A stretch of DNA of 64,000 bases from Hofstenia miamia (taxonomy: Eukaryota; Xenacoelomorpha; Acoela). The stretch covers positions 508,170 through 572,169 of the forward strand of contig SCFE01000033.1 in NCBI GenBank assembly GCA_004352715.1, written 5' to 3'. The translations under genes and the position numbers were made by a program. Positions 26,001 to 39,527 of this stretch are shown here, piece after piece; the stretch's first letter is position 1, and each line of letters starts with the position of its first letter. Below the pieces are notes generated by a model. That model worked only from the letters and a program-made list of their open reading frames with translations, ran no database searches and was not told the DNA's origin.

Positions 26001-29000
26001 CTTAGTATTTTAATTTTCAAAATATATGATTAATACTAGTTAGTAATCTTATTCTAAAAATGTTGACTGCAACTTTTAAATATAATAGGAATTTTTTAAT
26101 AAAACTTCACAATTTTTATAATTGCATTACAATCCAAAATACATTGCAAATTAGAGAACTTGAAATTTGATATAGTAAATACAGAATATATTGCTTTAGT
26201 CTGTTAGCTTTCACAGATGTTATCACTGTTTTTGTTCATAAATTCTATATTTATATTGCAATTACTGTTTTTTTTCAGATTAGTACTTCCCATGACACGT
26301 TTCATTAATAATGAGCATACAATTTCGATTTTAGGAAAGCATTCTAAATTTGGCATACATTATATTTTTTCTCACCTTTATAGTGGAATTTACAAATTAG
26401 TTTTTGAAATGAGCAATAAAATCCACCAATAAATGGTAATTGATTGACATTTATTATGTAATCTGACATCATCAAATGCAAATTTAGGAGCAGTTAGGGC
26501 AGGTTTTATAAGCGAAATTCTTTCTGTCACTTCAGTACAACTCGTTAACTGAATGTTCATATAGATGCATAATTTGTGAATATTATTAATTACGATTAAA
26601 ATCCTATTAAATGTATTTTCTGCTACTAGATCTTCAAACACATTTATCAAGTAACGTATTTGTATTTTCCGCATTGGTAACATCTTTTATCAAATCACTT
26701 CCATTTGTGCACAGCATGATTTCTTTCATCTAATCACTTCCATTTGACAGCATGATTTGTTGCACCTTATAGTTGACACATGCATTCATCCATTTTATAT
26801 ATGATTCAGTGCAATCGCAATGTTTATGAAGCCTCTACACTAATATGTACATTATACAGCCACTTAAATTAGCATGAATAGTTACAATCACTGAGTTTGA
26901 TGAATTCCACACTGTCCACTGGATACTTACCAAGTGTTAATAGAAACTATCTCATTCCTTTTTAAAATTTCTTCAACCTTCGTTTGTGAGTTTAGTTACT
27001 TTTTCGTAAAATATTTGTCAATTGTCTTCTAAATTTGTGTTGGCAGAAAATCGGGTTCATTTGCTTCTTTAGGAATACACGATATTAAAATTATTTTATA
27101 GTCTTGTTCTGCATATAACAGCTCATGATATGTATTTTGATTATTTCTTGGCGATTTGGCGTTCAGGACAATCTATATTGTCACCATCAACAACATAATA
27201 GTATTTAGTAGTTGGCTTCCATGTTTCGCAAGACATTTATGAAGATGGACCAATGTGCTATTTGTTGGACGTAGCCAGTATGATTTCTCTTCATTTTGCA
27301 ATTTTAGTTATCCGGGCAACTACTTTTCAGTTTTTATGAAATACATTATCACCAGGCACGACACTAAGTAATTCTTTTGTCGATCTATTACAATTTTTTG
27401 TTGGCGATTTAACGTTAAGCACAATCTATAAAATACACCATGCAGAAACATTCAAAATTGGGCACTGAAAAATCCAAATGACTTAATTAGTCAATTTGAA
27501 CGACGTTATTGAAAACTTTCTCAGCTTCGCCACTAGATGCATGGACAATGTGCCTTTTTAATTATCCGGGCAACTACTTTTCAGTGGGACCACCATCCTG
27601 AGTATTTCAATATCTTATTGAAAATGCATTTTTTGAAACAGTATGAGAGAATTGTCTAGTGATAACTTCAAGAACTGCTTTCAAAGTTGAGACCTCAGTC
27701 AACAGTGATCTTGAAGGAATTGATGATGCATATGATGATCTGTAACTTCAAACGCGGTAAAGGAAATGAAGAAGTGACTGCAATATGGATGAAATACTTC
27801 AAATTACAAACAAGCGCACATATTCAACAGTTTCATAGGATGGAAATCAGGTTGAAGTCAAAATACTTAATTATTTTGGCGACACTATTGCAATAATTGC
27901 AAAAGGCTCTTTGAAACTGCATCCCTTTGTAAAATATATTTCTTCCCAATAAAGTTCATTGGAATTTATTTTGAATTTTTGGTGTTTCAAACAGGGTAGT
28001 ACTCAAAATAAGGTACTTGGTGTTACGGTCCCGAGCAGATGGGCTAAATTGAGTTTTGACTGTAGTACTTCTGTAACATCACAATTAAGAGTACAAAGTA
28101 AAGTACTAAATTTGAATTTATCTGCATTGGAGTTCATTTTTGTAACCTCTAGATAAAGAGTAAAGTAACGGAACTAATATTGCCATTCGACAACAATGTT
28201 AGGGTCAATGTCCAATATACCAATTTTGGATATTTTAGATTCATTTATCATGTATAGAACATAAGATTATGTAAATTTTATTAACAAAATTCCCGCTATC
28301 TTACCATTAAAGGTATATAGCATTCAAAAAGATATTAGAAAATCAGATAGTTTGCTAATTAACAACAGACAACTAGCCTATTAAACAGAAATCTACGTAG
28401 TGTACCTTGTCATAAAATTGTCCCAAAATTTGGTTATTATGTTGCAAAAATGTGAAGGAATTCTTGTCACTAGCGCTTACCTTAAACTTTTAAGATTTTT
28501 GAGTGTATTGTAATATTTAAGTTCACATATCTTCATGGTATTACCATCCACATATTTCTGTTTAATGTTTTCATTCCATTTGTTGTAACAGTTAATGTTT
28601 TCTCTTCGAGTAAAATTTCCTTTGTTTTGTGTTCTAATTATCGTGCTTCGTTGTTTCGTCGCTGTTGTGAAATTGTAATAAAAATGTTGCTCTTAGCACA
28701 AGATTTATCATTAAGACAGTATTGCATATGATATAAACATTAAATCAAGTCGCTATTTATCCCGCAAATTGTTTTGTAACAACGATCGCTTGTTCTCGGA
28801 TCACTTTCGATTTTAATATGAACAAGATGGCTTTTCACAATTTTTAATTTCATTTAGCAATGCTATTTGCACCTTTGTCACACGTTTAACTTAATTTGTA
28901 ACTATGTAAGTTGTTTACCAATACTCAAGTCTTTGAATGAAAGAAGCCATCCTTTCAAATTTACCTGAAATCTAAAAAAGTCAATTATGGCCCTCATTTA

Positions 29001-32000
29001 TTGGTAGGTTTTTTAACACTTATTTATTGTTCCCTATGAATAAGCAGTATATTTTCTACCTCTAAGGATGTTTTATATTCCTCCGAGTGAATGTAAGCCG
29101 ATATCGGAGGTACTGTGTTTAGTTTTATATGAATAATTCAGTGACTTCTCATAGCTGACGACTTTATTTGGGGATAAATTTTTAATCTCAAATCTCTTCG
29201 AATTGACATCGGTTGCCCATTTGATCTTCTTTGGGCAATAGAGATAACAGCTTCCTAGCTTCAATCTTTGAAAATAGCTTGTTAGGTTTGTTTATTGTCT
29301 GCTCCACTCCGATATCATATCAATTGATTTGATTCAAGTGTTAAATGTTTATTTGTGCTATGAACGCGCTTGATATTTCAACTTTGCTTTGCCGAGGATA
29401 AATACGGTTTGAAAGTTTATTACTTTTTTATTAAGGCTAACGTTGGACTATGTGATTGGTCAAGTCCAATATAATTTACAGTTTTTTGTAGATATTACAT
29501 CACTTAAATATATACTAACAAATGCGATAACCAGCCTAAGTATTGTTGAATTCTGTCCATAGTTGTGTTAGCACCTCTTAGTTGAGTGTTTTTATTGCTG
29601 TTGTGATTTGAACTTTTAGTTCCTCAATATTTGTTGGTAATGGTGAAAAATAAACTCTTAAAAAACGGATATGTTATTTTTCGATAATGTGATAGAATAG
29701 TAATGTATCAACAAAGACTTAAAATTCATCCAAACCACCTCGTCCCAAAAAATATACCTCAGTACCCGATTTCATTTTGATCAATCTCACTAAAAGAAAT
29801 TATTAATGAAAAAACTTTGTAAACAAAACACTGTTCGAAAATGTTTACAAGCATTGCAATTTCAGCTATCGACATTTTAGGCTTGCAATACAAAAGAAAT
29901 GCACTTTATTTTTTTTCATAATAGCGTTACTGTTCTCAAACATGTTCGATAAAAGTGTGCCCGAAATTTGCCACAAAATTGTGATTTGTAAAGCACTTCC
30001 ATGCCCTTGTATTATTTTGTTGTTGTTGATATTGGGAGCTGAAAGTATTGTCAAATTTTCTTGGATTCTATTCCTTATCCAAATGCTCCGGGCCGACTGT
30101 AGAGATCCTCTAGCGAAACAATTTAAACACCACACGTTCCAAGAAACCCGATAATTGTTACTTTTAAATATCATCCAAATTATGCGGTGGCCTCAAACTC
30201 ATTGACATCAAGCCCGTAGAAAATATATTGGCAATCTAATGTAACTATGTTTAGAAATTCCCTTCGAAACAATGATGACTTATTGAATTCTTCAAATAGA
30301 TTTTGTTAGAAATGTATCAAAATTTAATGTCTGCAATTCTAGAGCGCTTATACGAATGTGTAGCATTATGGAATATTTCCTTATAGTTATTTCAAGTACC
30401 TTTAAAAATTTATTTTTGCCACGATGTACAAAGTCATCTATTTTTTCGTTTTCTTTTTGCACCACTCTTTTTAAAGTAATTGATGTAGATTAATTGTAAA
30501 GTTGGGAAATCCAATGAATTTCAATTTGATATGCTATCTTATAGTCAAAACATTCCCTCATAAATTAAACAAACGTGCGAATTTACCAGTAAAATAATTG
30601 TTTTAAATTTCCTTTATTCTATTAAAATATGACAACTTTATAGTTTTTTATAAATAAAAATATTTTGGAGATCTTCGTTTCGCTACTAATTTTTTCACGG
30701 CAGGGCCTCGGCAATGAAGTACATTTATACGTCTATCAGTGTTTTTAATTAATGTATGTGGTAAAGTTCAACTTTTGAAACCATACTTTTTCAAAAATCT
30801 TCTGTAATTGAATTTATTTAATCATTTACTGTTTTACTTACGTTTAAACTGTTTGCTCTGCTTAATAATAAACAGTATTGGCATTAATGCTTTCTATTTA
30901 TAGCATCTGGCGATGAGTCCGCCGTTGAAAACGCGGATCATGAAGAAGAGTTTAGACCAAACGCGTTGGAGTGGGTGATTGATCCAGACCAGAAACCTAG
31001 TTTAGACGATAGCAAGTCAACCCCAATACGTGCAACAGATACAGAAGAAACAACTCCTCTTTGTCGTAATACTAGTCCCGAACTTCACAAAGTAAGGCAT
31101 TCAAAGATTGTCTACATTTATTTTATAGGGAATTTTAAATTCATTTATTTTGTCATTTTAATGTGAATGCCCTAAGGTATGGACTGAGCAATAAACTTTC
31201 TAATGAAACCATTTAGCACCATTTTGTTGCTGACTTATCATGAAGTCGTTACACTGTGTAGTATTTGTATTGGTAATTGACTTGAATTTAGGCAGTTTTT
31301 TTAACAAGTAATTTAGCACCATTTTGTTGCTGACTTATCATGAAGTCGTTACACTGTGTAGTATTTGTATTGGTAATTGACTTGAATTTAGGCAGTTTTT
31401 TTAACAAGTAAAATATGTCATTCTGACATATGGGAAAATGGTCGTAAAATTTTCTGCTTTTTCAATGTTAGTTACACTGAAAATTTTTGACTATTTGAAT
31501 GTTAAATAATGATTTATTAGAATAATGAAGAAGAATCTTTCGAAAAATCGCAGCCGAAATCAAAATCTGATTTGGAGAGTCCAGAAGTTCCGAATGATTC
31601 TACTGTTTCTGAGGTCCCAGACAAATCTGTTTGTCATGAAATTGTCAGTGAATCTGCTGATACTGAATGCCTGAATAGCTCTGTTAATCATGAAGTTCAG
31701 GGTGATCTTCCAGTTTCTGAACTTGTGAAGAATGATTCTGCTGGAGATGGACAGAACTGTGTTATTGAAAATCATGAGAAAACCCACGAACAATCGAATG
31801 AAGAATCCAAGCAGAATTGCACTGACTACAGCGCACGTAGTGAAGCTGTCGTAGATGCTCTGTTCAATGACGGTGATTAGTAAGTGTTGTTGATTAATGT
31901 CATTATGCTATTCCATCATCTCTTTTTAATTGACAAGTTTTATCAAGAATCCCAATCTTTCATGTGGCTTAAATTCATACAAAAGTTCTTCATGACCAGA

Positions 32001-35000
32001 GCAAATAGTGATAAAATTTAATCTTTCCAAGTTTATGAAATTCACATAATTAATATAATATTGAAGTGGTACAGATAAGTCTCTCTAAGAGTTAACTCTT
32101 GTGGTGATTTTTAGTGATAAATATTTATTTGATGTTAGTAATAAAAGCGAATTAACAGTAATTCTGATAAATGTTTTAGTCATGTTTCAGCTGTATTTCT
32201 TCATTGAATTTTTGCAAATCTCGTTTTGACCAATTGAGTTCTCTAGTCAAATTGAGCAAATCTAAATTACCATTTTTCAAGTACAGTAGGGTTTGGCAAT
32301 AGTGGTGGTTAAAACATTCACTATTGACGAATTTTCATTATTGCAGAATACAAAAAATTGTCACATTTGTGGTAAAATGCGAATCCATTTATTATATTTT
32401 ACAGGATATGGTATAAGCTCTATACTGTGCATGCATACTACAAAATTCAGGATATCAATGTTTGTTTCGAATGCAAAGTACAAGGGTAAAACGAAAATTT
32501 ATTAAGCAAAAATATGACATTACGTTTTTTTAATCTTTATATGGAAATACTTGCACTATTGCAATTTGTCCTAGAGAATATTCTCACTATAATCGAAATT
32601 TCACTGCTCCCGCATTCACTATTGCCGAACTTATTATTATTAAATTATTTACATTTTCATGTGATGCAGTGAGAATTATTCACTATTGCCGAACTCATCT
32701 GTATTAGTGGAAACCGAAAATAATCAATTTAATTTCAAAAATTACTTGTTCTATTGTTCAAAATGTTAATTTTAAATCAAGTTGGAAGGGAAAAAAATTC
32801 TACAAAAGATTATATGAGCTACAATTAATGTACAAAAAACTTTGTATAAACCAGCTGAGTGTACAATTGCCCAGGCTACTAGCAGCAGCTGTTCTTATCA
32901 AGATCAAGTTTATTCCACTTTTCCACTATCGGTCTGCTTTAACATTTCGAAACCGTATCCAAACGGACACCTATTATAATGAATCATTTTGCACATGTTC
33001 TTCATCATCTGAGACAAAGTTTCGTCAGGAGGCAAGGCATCTCAAAGGGTAGTACCGGGCCGCTATTATATCTCGGTCAGCAGCCTACGCACTTCTTCAA
33101 AAATTCATTCGTTTCACAGTTCATGAAGTTTTTCAAAAATCGGTACCACCCTGACTGTAACATAACTTTAACCCAGTGGTTCTCAAACGGTGCGCCCCAG
33201 GAGATGCCTAGGTGCTCCATGGGCATCACAGATTTTTAAAACAAAATCGATATAGACCGATAACCTGTCATAATTCACCATATTTGTAGCACGCGGTATA
33301 TATTTAAGCAATATAGCTTATTAAACCCCGAAGCCATATAAAAATATTTATTTTAAATTACAAAATATAACAGTATATTTAAGCAAGTCTATAAACTTTT
33401 GGATTAAATCAAGCCTTTATCTTAAGTGAACTTTCTTCACTAATTGAAAATAGCAGTGTTGTCCCTCTTTTATTTTTCGTAATGAATTACAGTTTTTAAT
33501 TTAATGAAATGAAAATTGTGTTAATATTACAATTTTTAAAATCTATATTATATTTAATTAAAATTTACTGCTTCTTTAATATAACTGTATTATTTATCAA
33601 ATTTTACTTCAAGAATTGTGATAAATTATATTTTGCTTGAATATGAGAATATTATCGCAACTCACTGCTTTCTTCATCGAGCAGCCTTGGGAGATAAATT
33701 AAGAGAAGTTTAAGATCAAGTTGTTCAGATGGCAAACTTTATTAAAGTAAGACACAAAGTAATAGATTTGTGTCGATATGGATTCTAAATATAGACGCCT
33801 ATTTTTCCACACAGAGGTGAGGTGGCTGTCAAGGGGAAAGTACTTGCCCGTGTACACTAGCTACGACAAGAACTTCTTGCGTTTTTTGAAGAAAATAAAC
33901 AAATACACTTTTGTTACCTACTTCGGTGTAATTTTGGATTGACAGATATATTTCAGCAGCTCAATAATTTGAATACTAACCTGCAAGGGAAAGAAGAAAA
34001 TATTCTCACATCCAATGACAAAATGAAAGTATTTCAGATCTGGAAAAGAAAAGCCACCGAAGGAAATTTGGAAATGTTTTTTTTTGATAAGTAAGACATG
34101 AATTAATAAGAAGAGTAAGACACTTCCATTAATAGTTGAACGTTTAACAACGTTTGGAAGAAAAATGAGTTCTTATTTTCCATCTCTTAATACTAAACAA
34201 TACGATTGGATTAGAAACCCGTTCATTGAAAATTCAAGTGGTTTTGATTTAACATTAATAGAAGAAGAAGAACTAGCAGCTATATCCACTGATCGTGGAT
34301 TGATGATTAAATACAAGGAATTTCCTCTTGATACATTTTGGATTTCTAGAAAAAAAATACGTTTTAATATCCAGAAAAACCTTGAACAACTTACTACGAT
34401 TCTCACCACCATTAAGTGCAAAAAGAGAGGATCTCTTCTTGAAATAGACGAGGAAATGAGTTTGTTTATAAAGCATACGCCCCAGTATTAAAGAAATCGC
34501 TAAAACACATCAGGCTCATGTTTCTCATTCACACGTGAATGAATAAAAGTATGTAGCCTTTTCTATTTTTCAATTGCATTATTTCTTTCATATACTATTT
34601 GACTTAAGGTTAGACCTAACCAATTTTGCTAAAATCGAAAGAGTAGACATGTTTTAAGTTTATGATACATAGGAAGATTCATTAGAGTGAATAACACATT
34701 TTCACAAAAAAATATGCAAATTAGCTCATTAGCATAATTTATGCAGGCCGGAGGGGGCTCTGGTCATGCACTCCTTGAAATCAAATTCCAAAGCTAATCA
34801 GATTCATAGGACTCTGATTCTTGGCACAACATTCTACATATGAAGATCAATGAGCCCACCGTTTTTAGAACGCATGCCTAAAACAAAAATTATGGGCCTG
34901 GGAATTTTTTGTCATGAATTATGAGAAAAAACGGCCCACTTTAGAAATTCAGAAGCTGTAACACTGTGTGTATGCAAAATTTCCACAAACTATTGGCTCA

Positions 35001-38000
35001 AAACCACCAGTATACAATACTCTGAAAACTGGCCACATTTCATGAGCATATTCCTAAGGATAATGACCCTAAGTGGTTTTGAATATCATCTGATACATGA
35101 AAAATTAGTTTTGAGAAAATCAATTATAAAGTTTTCAAAACCTAACCACAAACAATTACTGCGGTTAAGTCCATAATTTGATTTTAAAATCCACCAGGCA
35201 TATATTCCTCTTCAACTGAATCAATACCATTGGATTTCTGCAAGTTTTTGTCCTTCCTCAGGCCTTTTGTTTTCTCGCAGGAGGCTCTGATAGAGCCACT
35301 TATGCACCAATATCTAATTCCAATTTATCAAATACATTCCCTTTTGCTTACTCTCCATCATTATAGACGATAGTGGCACAGTGAATAGCAAATTCAAGAC
35401 TTTTTCTACCAACAAATGGTTTTGGGCAACGTGCCCCAATGAGATGGACCAATCAGAGTTGATTTTACATGGAAAATCGGAAAATTGCCTGGAATTAAAG
35501 ATATTTTCACGATGATCATTTCGATACCAAATTTATGGGGTTCCGTGCAATAGAACGAATTGGCGACGCCTTCAAAAGTAATGCATACTTAATTAGCTAC
35601 GAAAATGGGCTACACTGCTTGATTAAAAGTAAATTTTTAGCCACATAGGAACCATTTTTTGAGCAATTTTCGTTTGAATGTTGTAGATAGAGAATTAAAG
35701 ATACATTTGCTGACAAAAACACAAAAGTGACCCGAATGTCAAAAATCACGAAAATATGGCTTATGTCTAGCCTTAGCATAGCTATTTCTCGGAATTCTGT
35801 GTATAATGGTTCATTTTTCGTTTCCTTAGGAAAACACCAATTTGTTATGCATAGTATTTTTGTAAAAGCATCTTACATTTATTTTAAAAAAAGTGTGATG
35901 ACGTTATATTTCTACAATCAAGTTTAAGGGAAACATTTAAAAATGTAATCAAAAACGCAGGCCACTCATTTTGACCTAAAATTTATCTATCATGTACATC
36001 TGTGTGAGAATATTTTTTAGAAATTTTGATATTGAAAAGTTATTCATTCCAGCGTATTTTGTACTTTTATAGTTTTATAATCGAAATGGTTATTCAACTG
36101 ATCACAATGTCCAAAAATACACTTCTAAATAAGAACAAATATAGACATCTAACTAGGTCCTGATCAACAGTAAAATGTGCTAAGAACCCGCAATAACTCA
36201 GGATGTTTCTAAATGGCACCACTCCTCGACTTCTCCTCACATTCGACACTTACATGTCGGTAGCGTTGTTAATTATTTTTTCTGGCACATCGAGGCATGA
36301 AACTCAAATACCTTGTTAATAATAAACGTTTAGTCATTCCAGGGTATTTATTGGTTGGATTTCTTGATGCTGGATGAGAGAATTGCACGTGGTTCTTAGC
36401 CAAGCTAAAAATATTAATCAGCACACTACATAATTGTAATTGCCTCAATCTTACAATACTCCCATGGCCTACTAAATATTTAGTAGGCCATGAATACCCT
36501 GACATATAGTGGAGTAATTATCAACACATATAAAATTGTGTTCATGAATTTTGTTTGAATTCTTCCATATGTATTCTTCATTTCTATTTTTGATTTCATT
36601 GTAGCAACGCCTTGCGTAATAAAATGATCTATCTTCTCAAAGAATATTTTGCGGGTCGTATCCACACTAATTGAAGTGAACGGTACATTTTCTGCAATTT
36701 CATTAGACAATGTATTTGCCTTAACAACAGTTGTGTTCATTCAGAACCCAATGTTGCTTAAGATATTCAAGAACTGTGTAGTTATGTCGACTTCGTTCGT
36801 TCTGAGTTTTTGATGAGAATACCAACACAATTAAAAGCCAAACAATAAGAAGTGTAATAGCAGAATCTAAGTCCAAATATATTTTAATTCCGAAGAATTT
36901 TAATGTCGAATAATTTTGTATCCTAAAAATTATAGTTGTCATAATCTTAGCAATATGATTGCATCATGAACAATATTTCAAAAAGATATTTATCTCATAG
37001 TTTGAAAAACTTTTTTTTTGGATTTTCACACATTTTCTCAGTTATTTATTACATTTGTTATATAAAAACACAAATCTCTTTGCAATTAAATTTAATTTTT
37101 ATAAATTTGTTTTTTAATTCTTCTGGATTTTAACATGTGATATTTTAGTTATTTGCGATTATAAATTTGGGCATTTTAATTGTTTGGTTTTTTATTCATT
37201 TGCTCTCGTATTCCATTCATTTTTGGTGATATATTTCTATGAAATTTTATTTTTTAGGACTTATGTAATTTCTCTTTTATGTGTAAAAATATTTTTTTTC
37301 CAAGAGATCTTTTCTTTAGACTTCTAATACACAGAATATTTCTCTCGTTAAGTTGGTAATACAGTTACTATTGTTAACATTAAAAAATCACAATCAGTGA
37401 ACTGACACATGCTATTTTCACTTTCAATTTCTTCTATAGGTGATATATTTTAATAACATATATTACATGTAATTAGACGCTAGAATGCTTTCATTGAAAA
37501 TCTTCAGAATACCTATTTAATAAATACTAATATTTACCGTATTTTCCGGTCAATAAGCCGAGGCTATTGCATTGGATGGAAAATGAGGGGTTTTACACAT
37601 AACTCGAGCCAGAAAATTGCGTTAGCTTACAAAATTTTATTATTGTTGGTGTTGATGATTTTATTCATGATCGCTTTTCGTTTCATTAAAATTTTATTGC
37701 TGTTTATTCAAGAACCGTTTGTACCTTTTATAAAAATTGTTTTACGGTATTTGTCTTGTTTATTTAACTGTAGATGTGACTTTACTTATGGCGGCATCGT
37801 GCGGCCACATAAAATGTAATCGGTTATATAAATTGCGTCGATCTCATGGAGACCGTGCGATCACGATAACAACTTGTTCGCCCAATAAGCTGACATCGCG
37901 AAATAAGGTTAAAAAATTAGTTCTAGAAAATTGGCTTATTGACCGGAAAATACGGTATTTATCAATCAAAACTAAATTGACAAGATTAGAACATTTAGAA

Positions 38001-39479
38001 GCTAACTAAAAATCAATAATTGGGAACAACTGTATTGTAAAAATTTATTTGAATCAAACTACATATCTTATTAAAGACATATTTATACTAGCAATCTTAA
38101 AATATATATCTGTTTAATTTTGATTCATATTAGACTATATTTGCTCGAACATGAATCAAAGTATTGCTTACTCATTGAACAGATGTTGCGGCCTGATATT
38201 TAAGTGTGTTCATGATGATGTAGAATGTTTAACGCTCTTTTCTATGGAATTGCTTGTAATAATAGTACGATTAGGTTGATCTTAAGATAGTTATTGGCAG
38301 CGATAGTTTTTATATTCTCAATTGCAATAAGCTTTGTTTTCATTCTAAAATTTGAGTTTACAATAGAGGATTATTTTAGTTATTCCTAATTAGATAAATA
38401 ATTTTTGCTGTGGAATTCATTTTTCTGTTTATTAGCACTTTCCAGCATATGGTTCGGTGTATAATAACATATTAATCTATCTATTTATATAAAATAAATT
38501 ACGCTTAACATTGCCGGCAGGGGGCGTAAACGCAATTTTTTAAAAATTATATTGCCTACCTTACTGTTTGCTGGCACCAACAACATTCATCTAACCTATA
38601 ATAATTAACAACGGCATTACCTTGCAACAGGCCACTTACCTTCGAAATTTTGATAATTTATTTTTTATGCTTGTTAATTGAGGAGATTTCGAATACTCAT
38701 TAAATTTTAATGTATTCCATAATAGTAATCAAAATGAAAACATTTATAGAAGGATTATAAATTGTCATCCTTTTCTGTGATTTTTCTATTACTAAAAGTG
38801 TACGTATTACTATGAATTGCGCCAGCATGTGTCATATTATGAATAAATTTTGTAATTTTAATCTATTCATAGCGTGATTGACGAACGTTTTTTGTTGGAG
38901 CGGCAATGCTTGCATTGAATGAGTAGTTTTAATATGCATTCTCAAATTGAATGACTTTGAGAAACTTTTATTACTTAGAATACATTTATTTTCAGGAATA
39001 CCATAATTTAGTGGCATATTAGATGATTAAATATAAAAATTTAGAATTTAGGACTATATAGTATATATAGTACTCCTAGAGAATATGGAACAATAATTCA
39101 CTATTAAACGATAATAACAATAACTTTATTATTTAATTAAGACAATTAGCAATGGAAAACGGTGTCCTATTTTGAACATTTGAAGGCTGGTTGCTAGGTA
39201 ATGAAGTGTTGAATTTTGTTTGTTGAATCATCTTTCGCTATCAATTGTTGTAGCTGTCTTGGTATTGTTATTACGCTAATTGTAGAGGCAAATTTTTTTC
39301 AATAAATCTCCAAGGATGTTGTTATATTGTAACGTTTGTGGCTAATTTTTATGCATGAATTGCATTATTAAGCTAAGTTTGAAATAGAAATCCATAGTGA
39401 TCGTTTCTAATTCGCAATTTTTTTATCATTTTACAATGAATCATGTTACAAATTAATGACTTTATTTTCGTGTTTTTAT

Positions 39480-39527
<48 letters not shown>

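Noticed and set aside
36269-36505. - strand ORF starting MSGYSWPTKYLVGHGS beside the palindrome
   Set aside because: No domain recognised and part of it is the palindrome itself. Possibly a repeat, not a gene.
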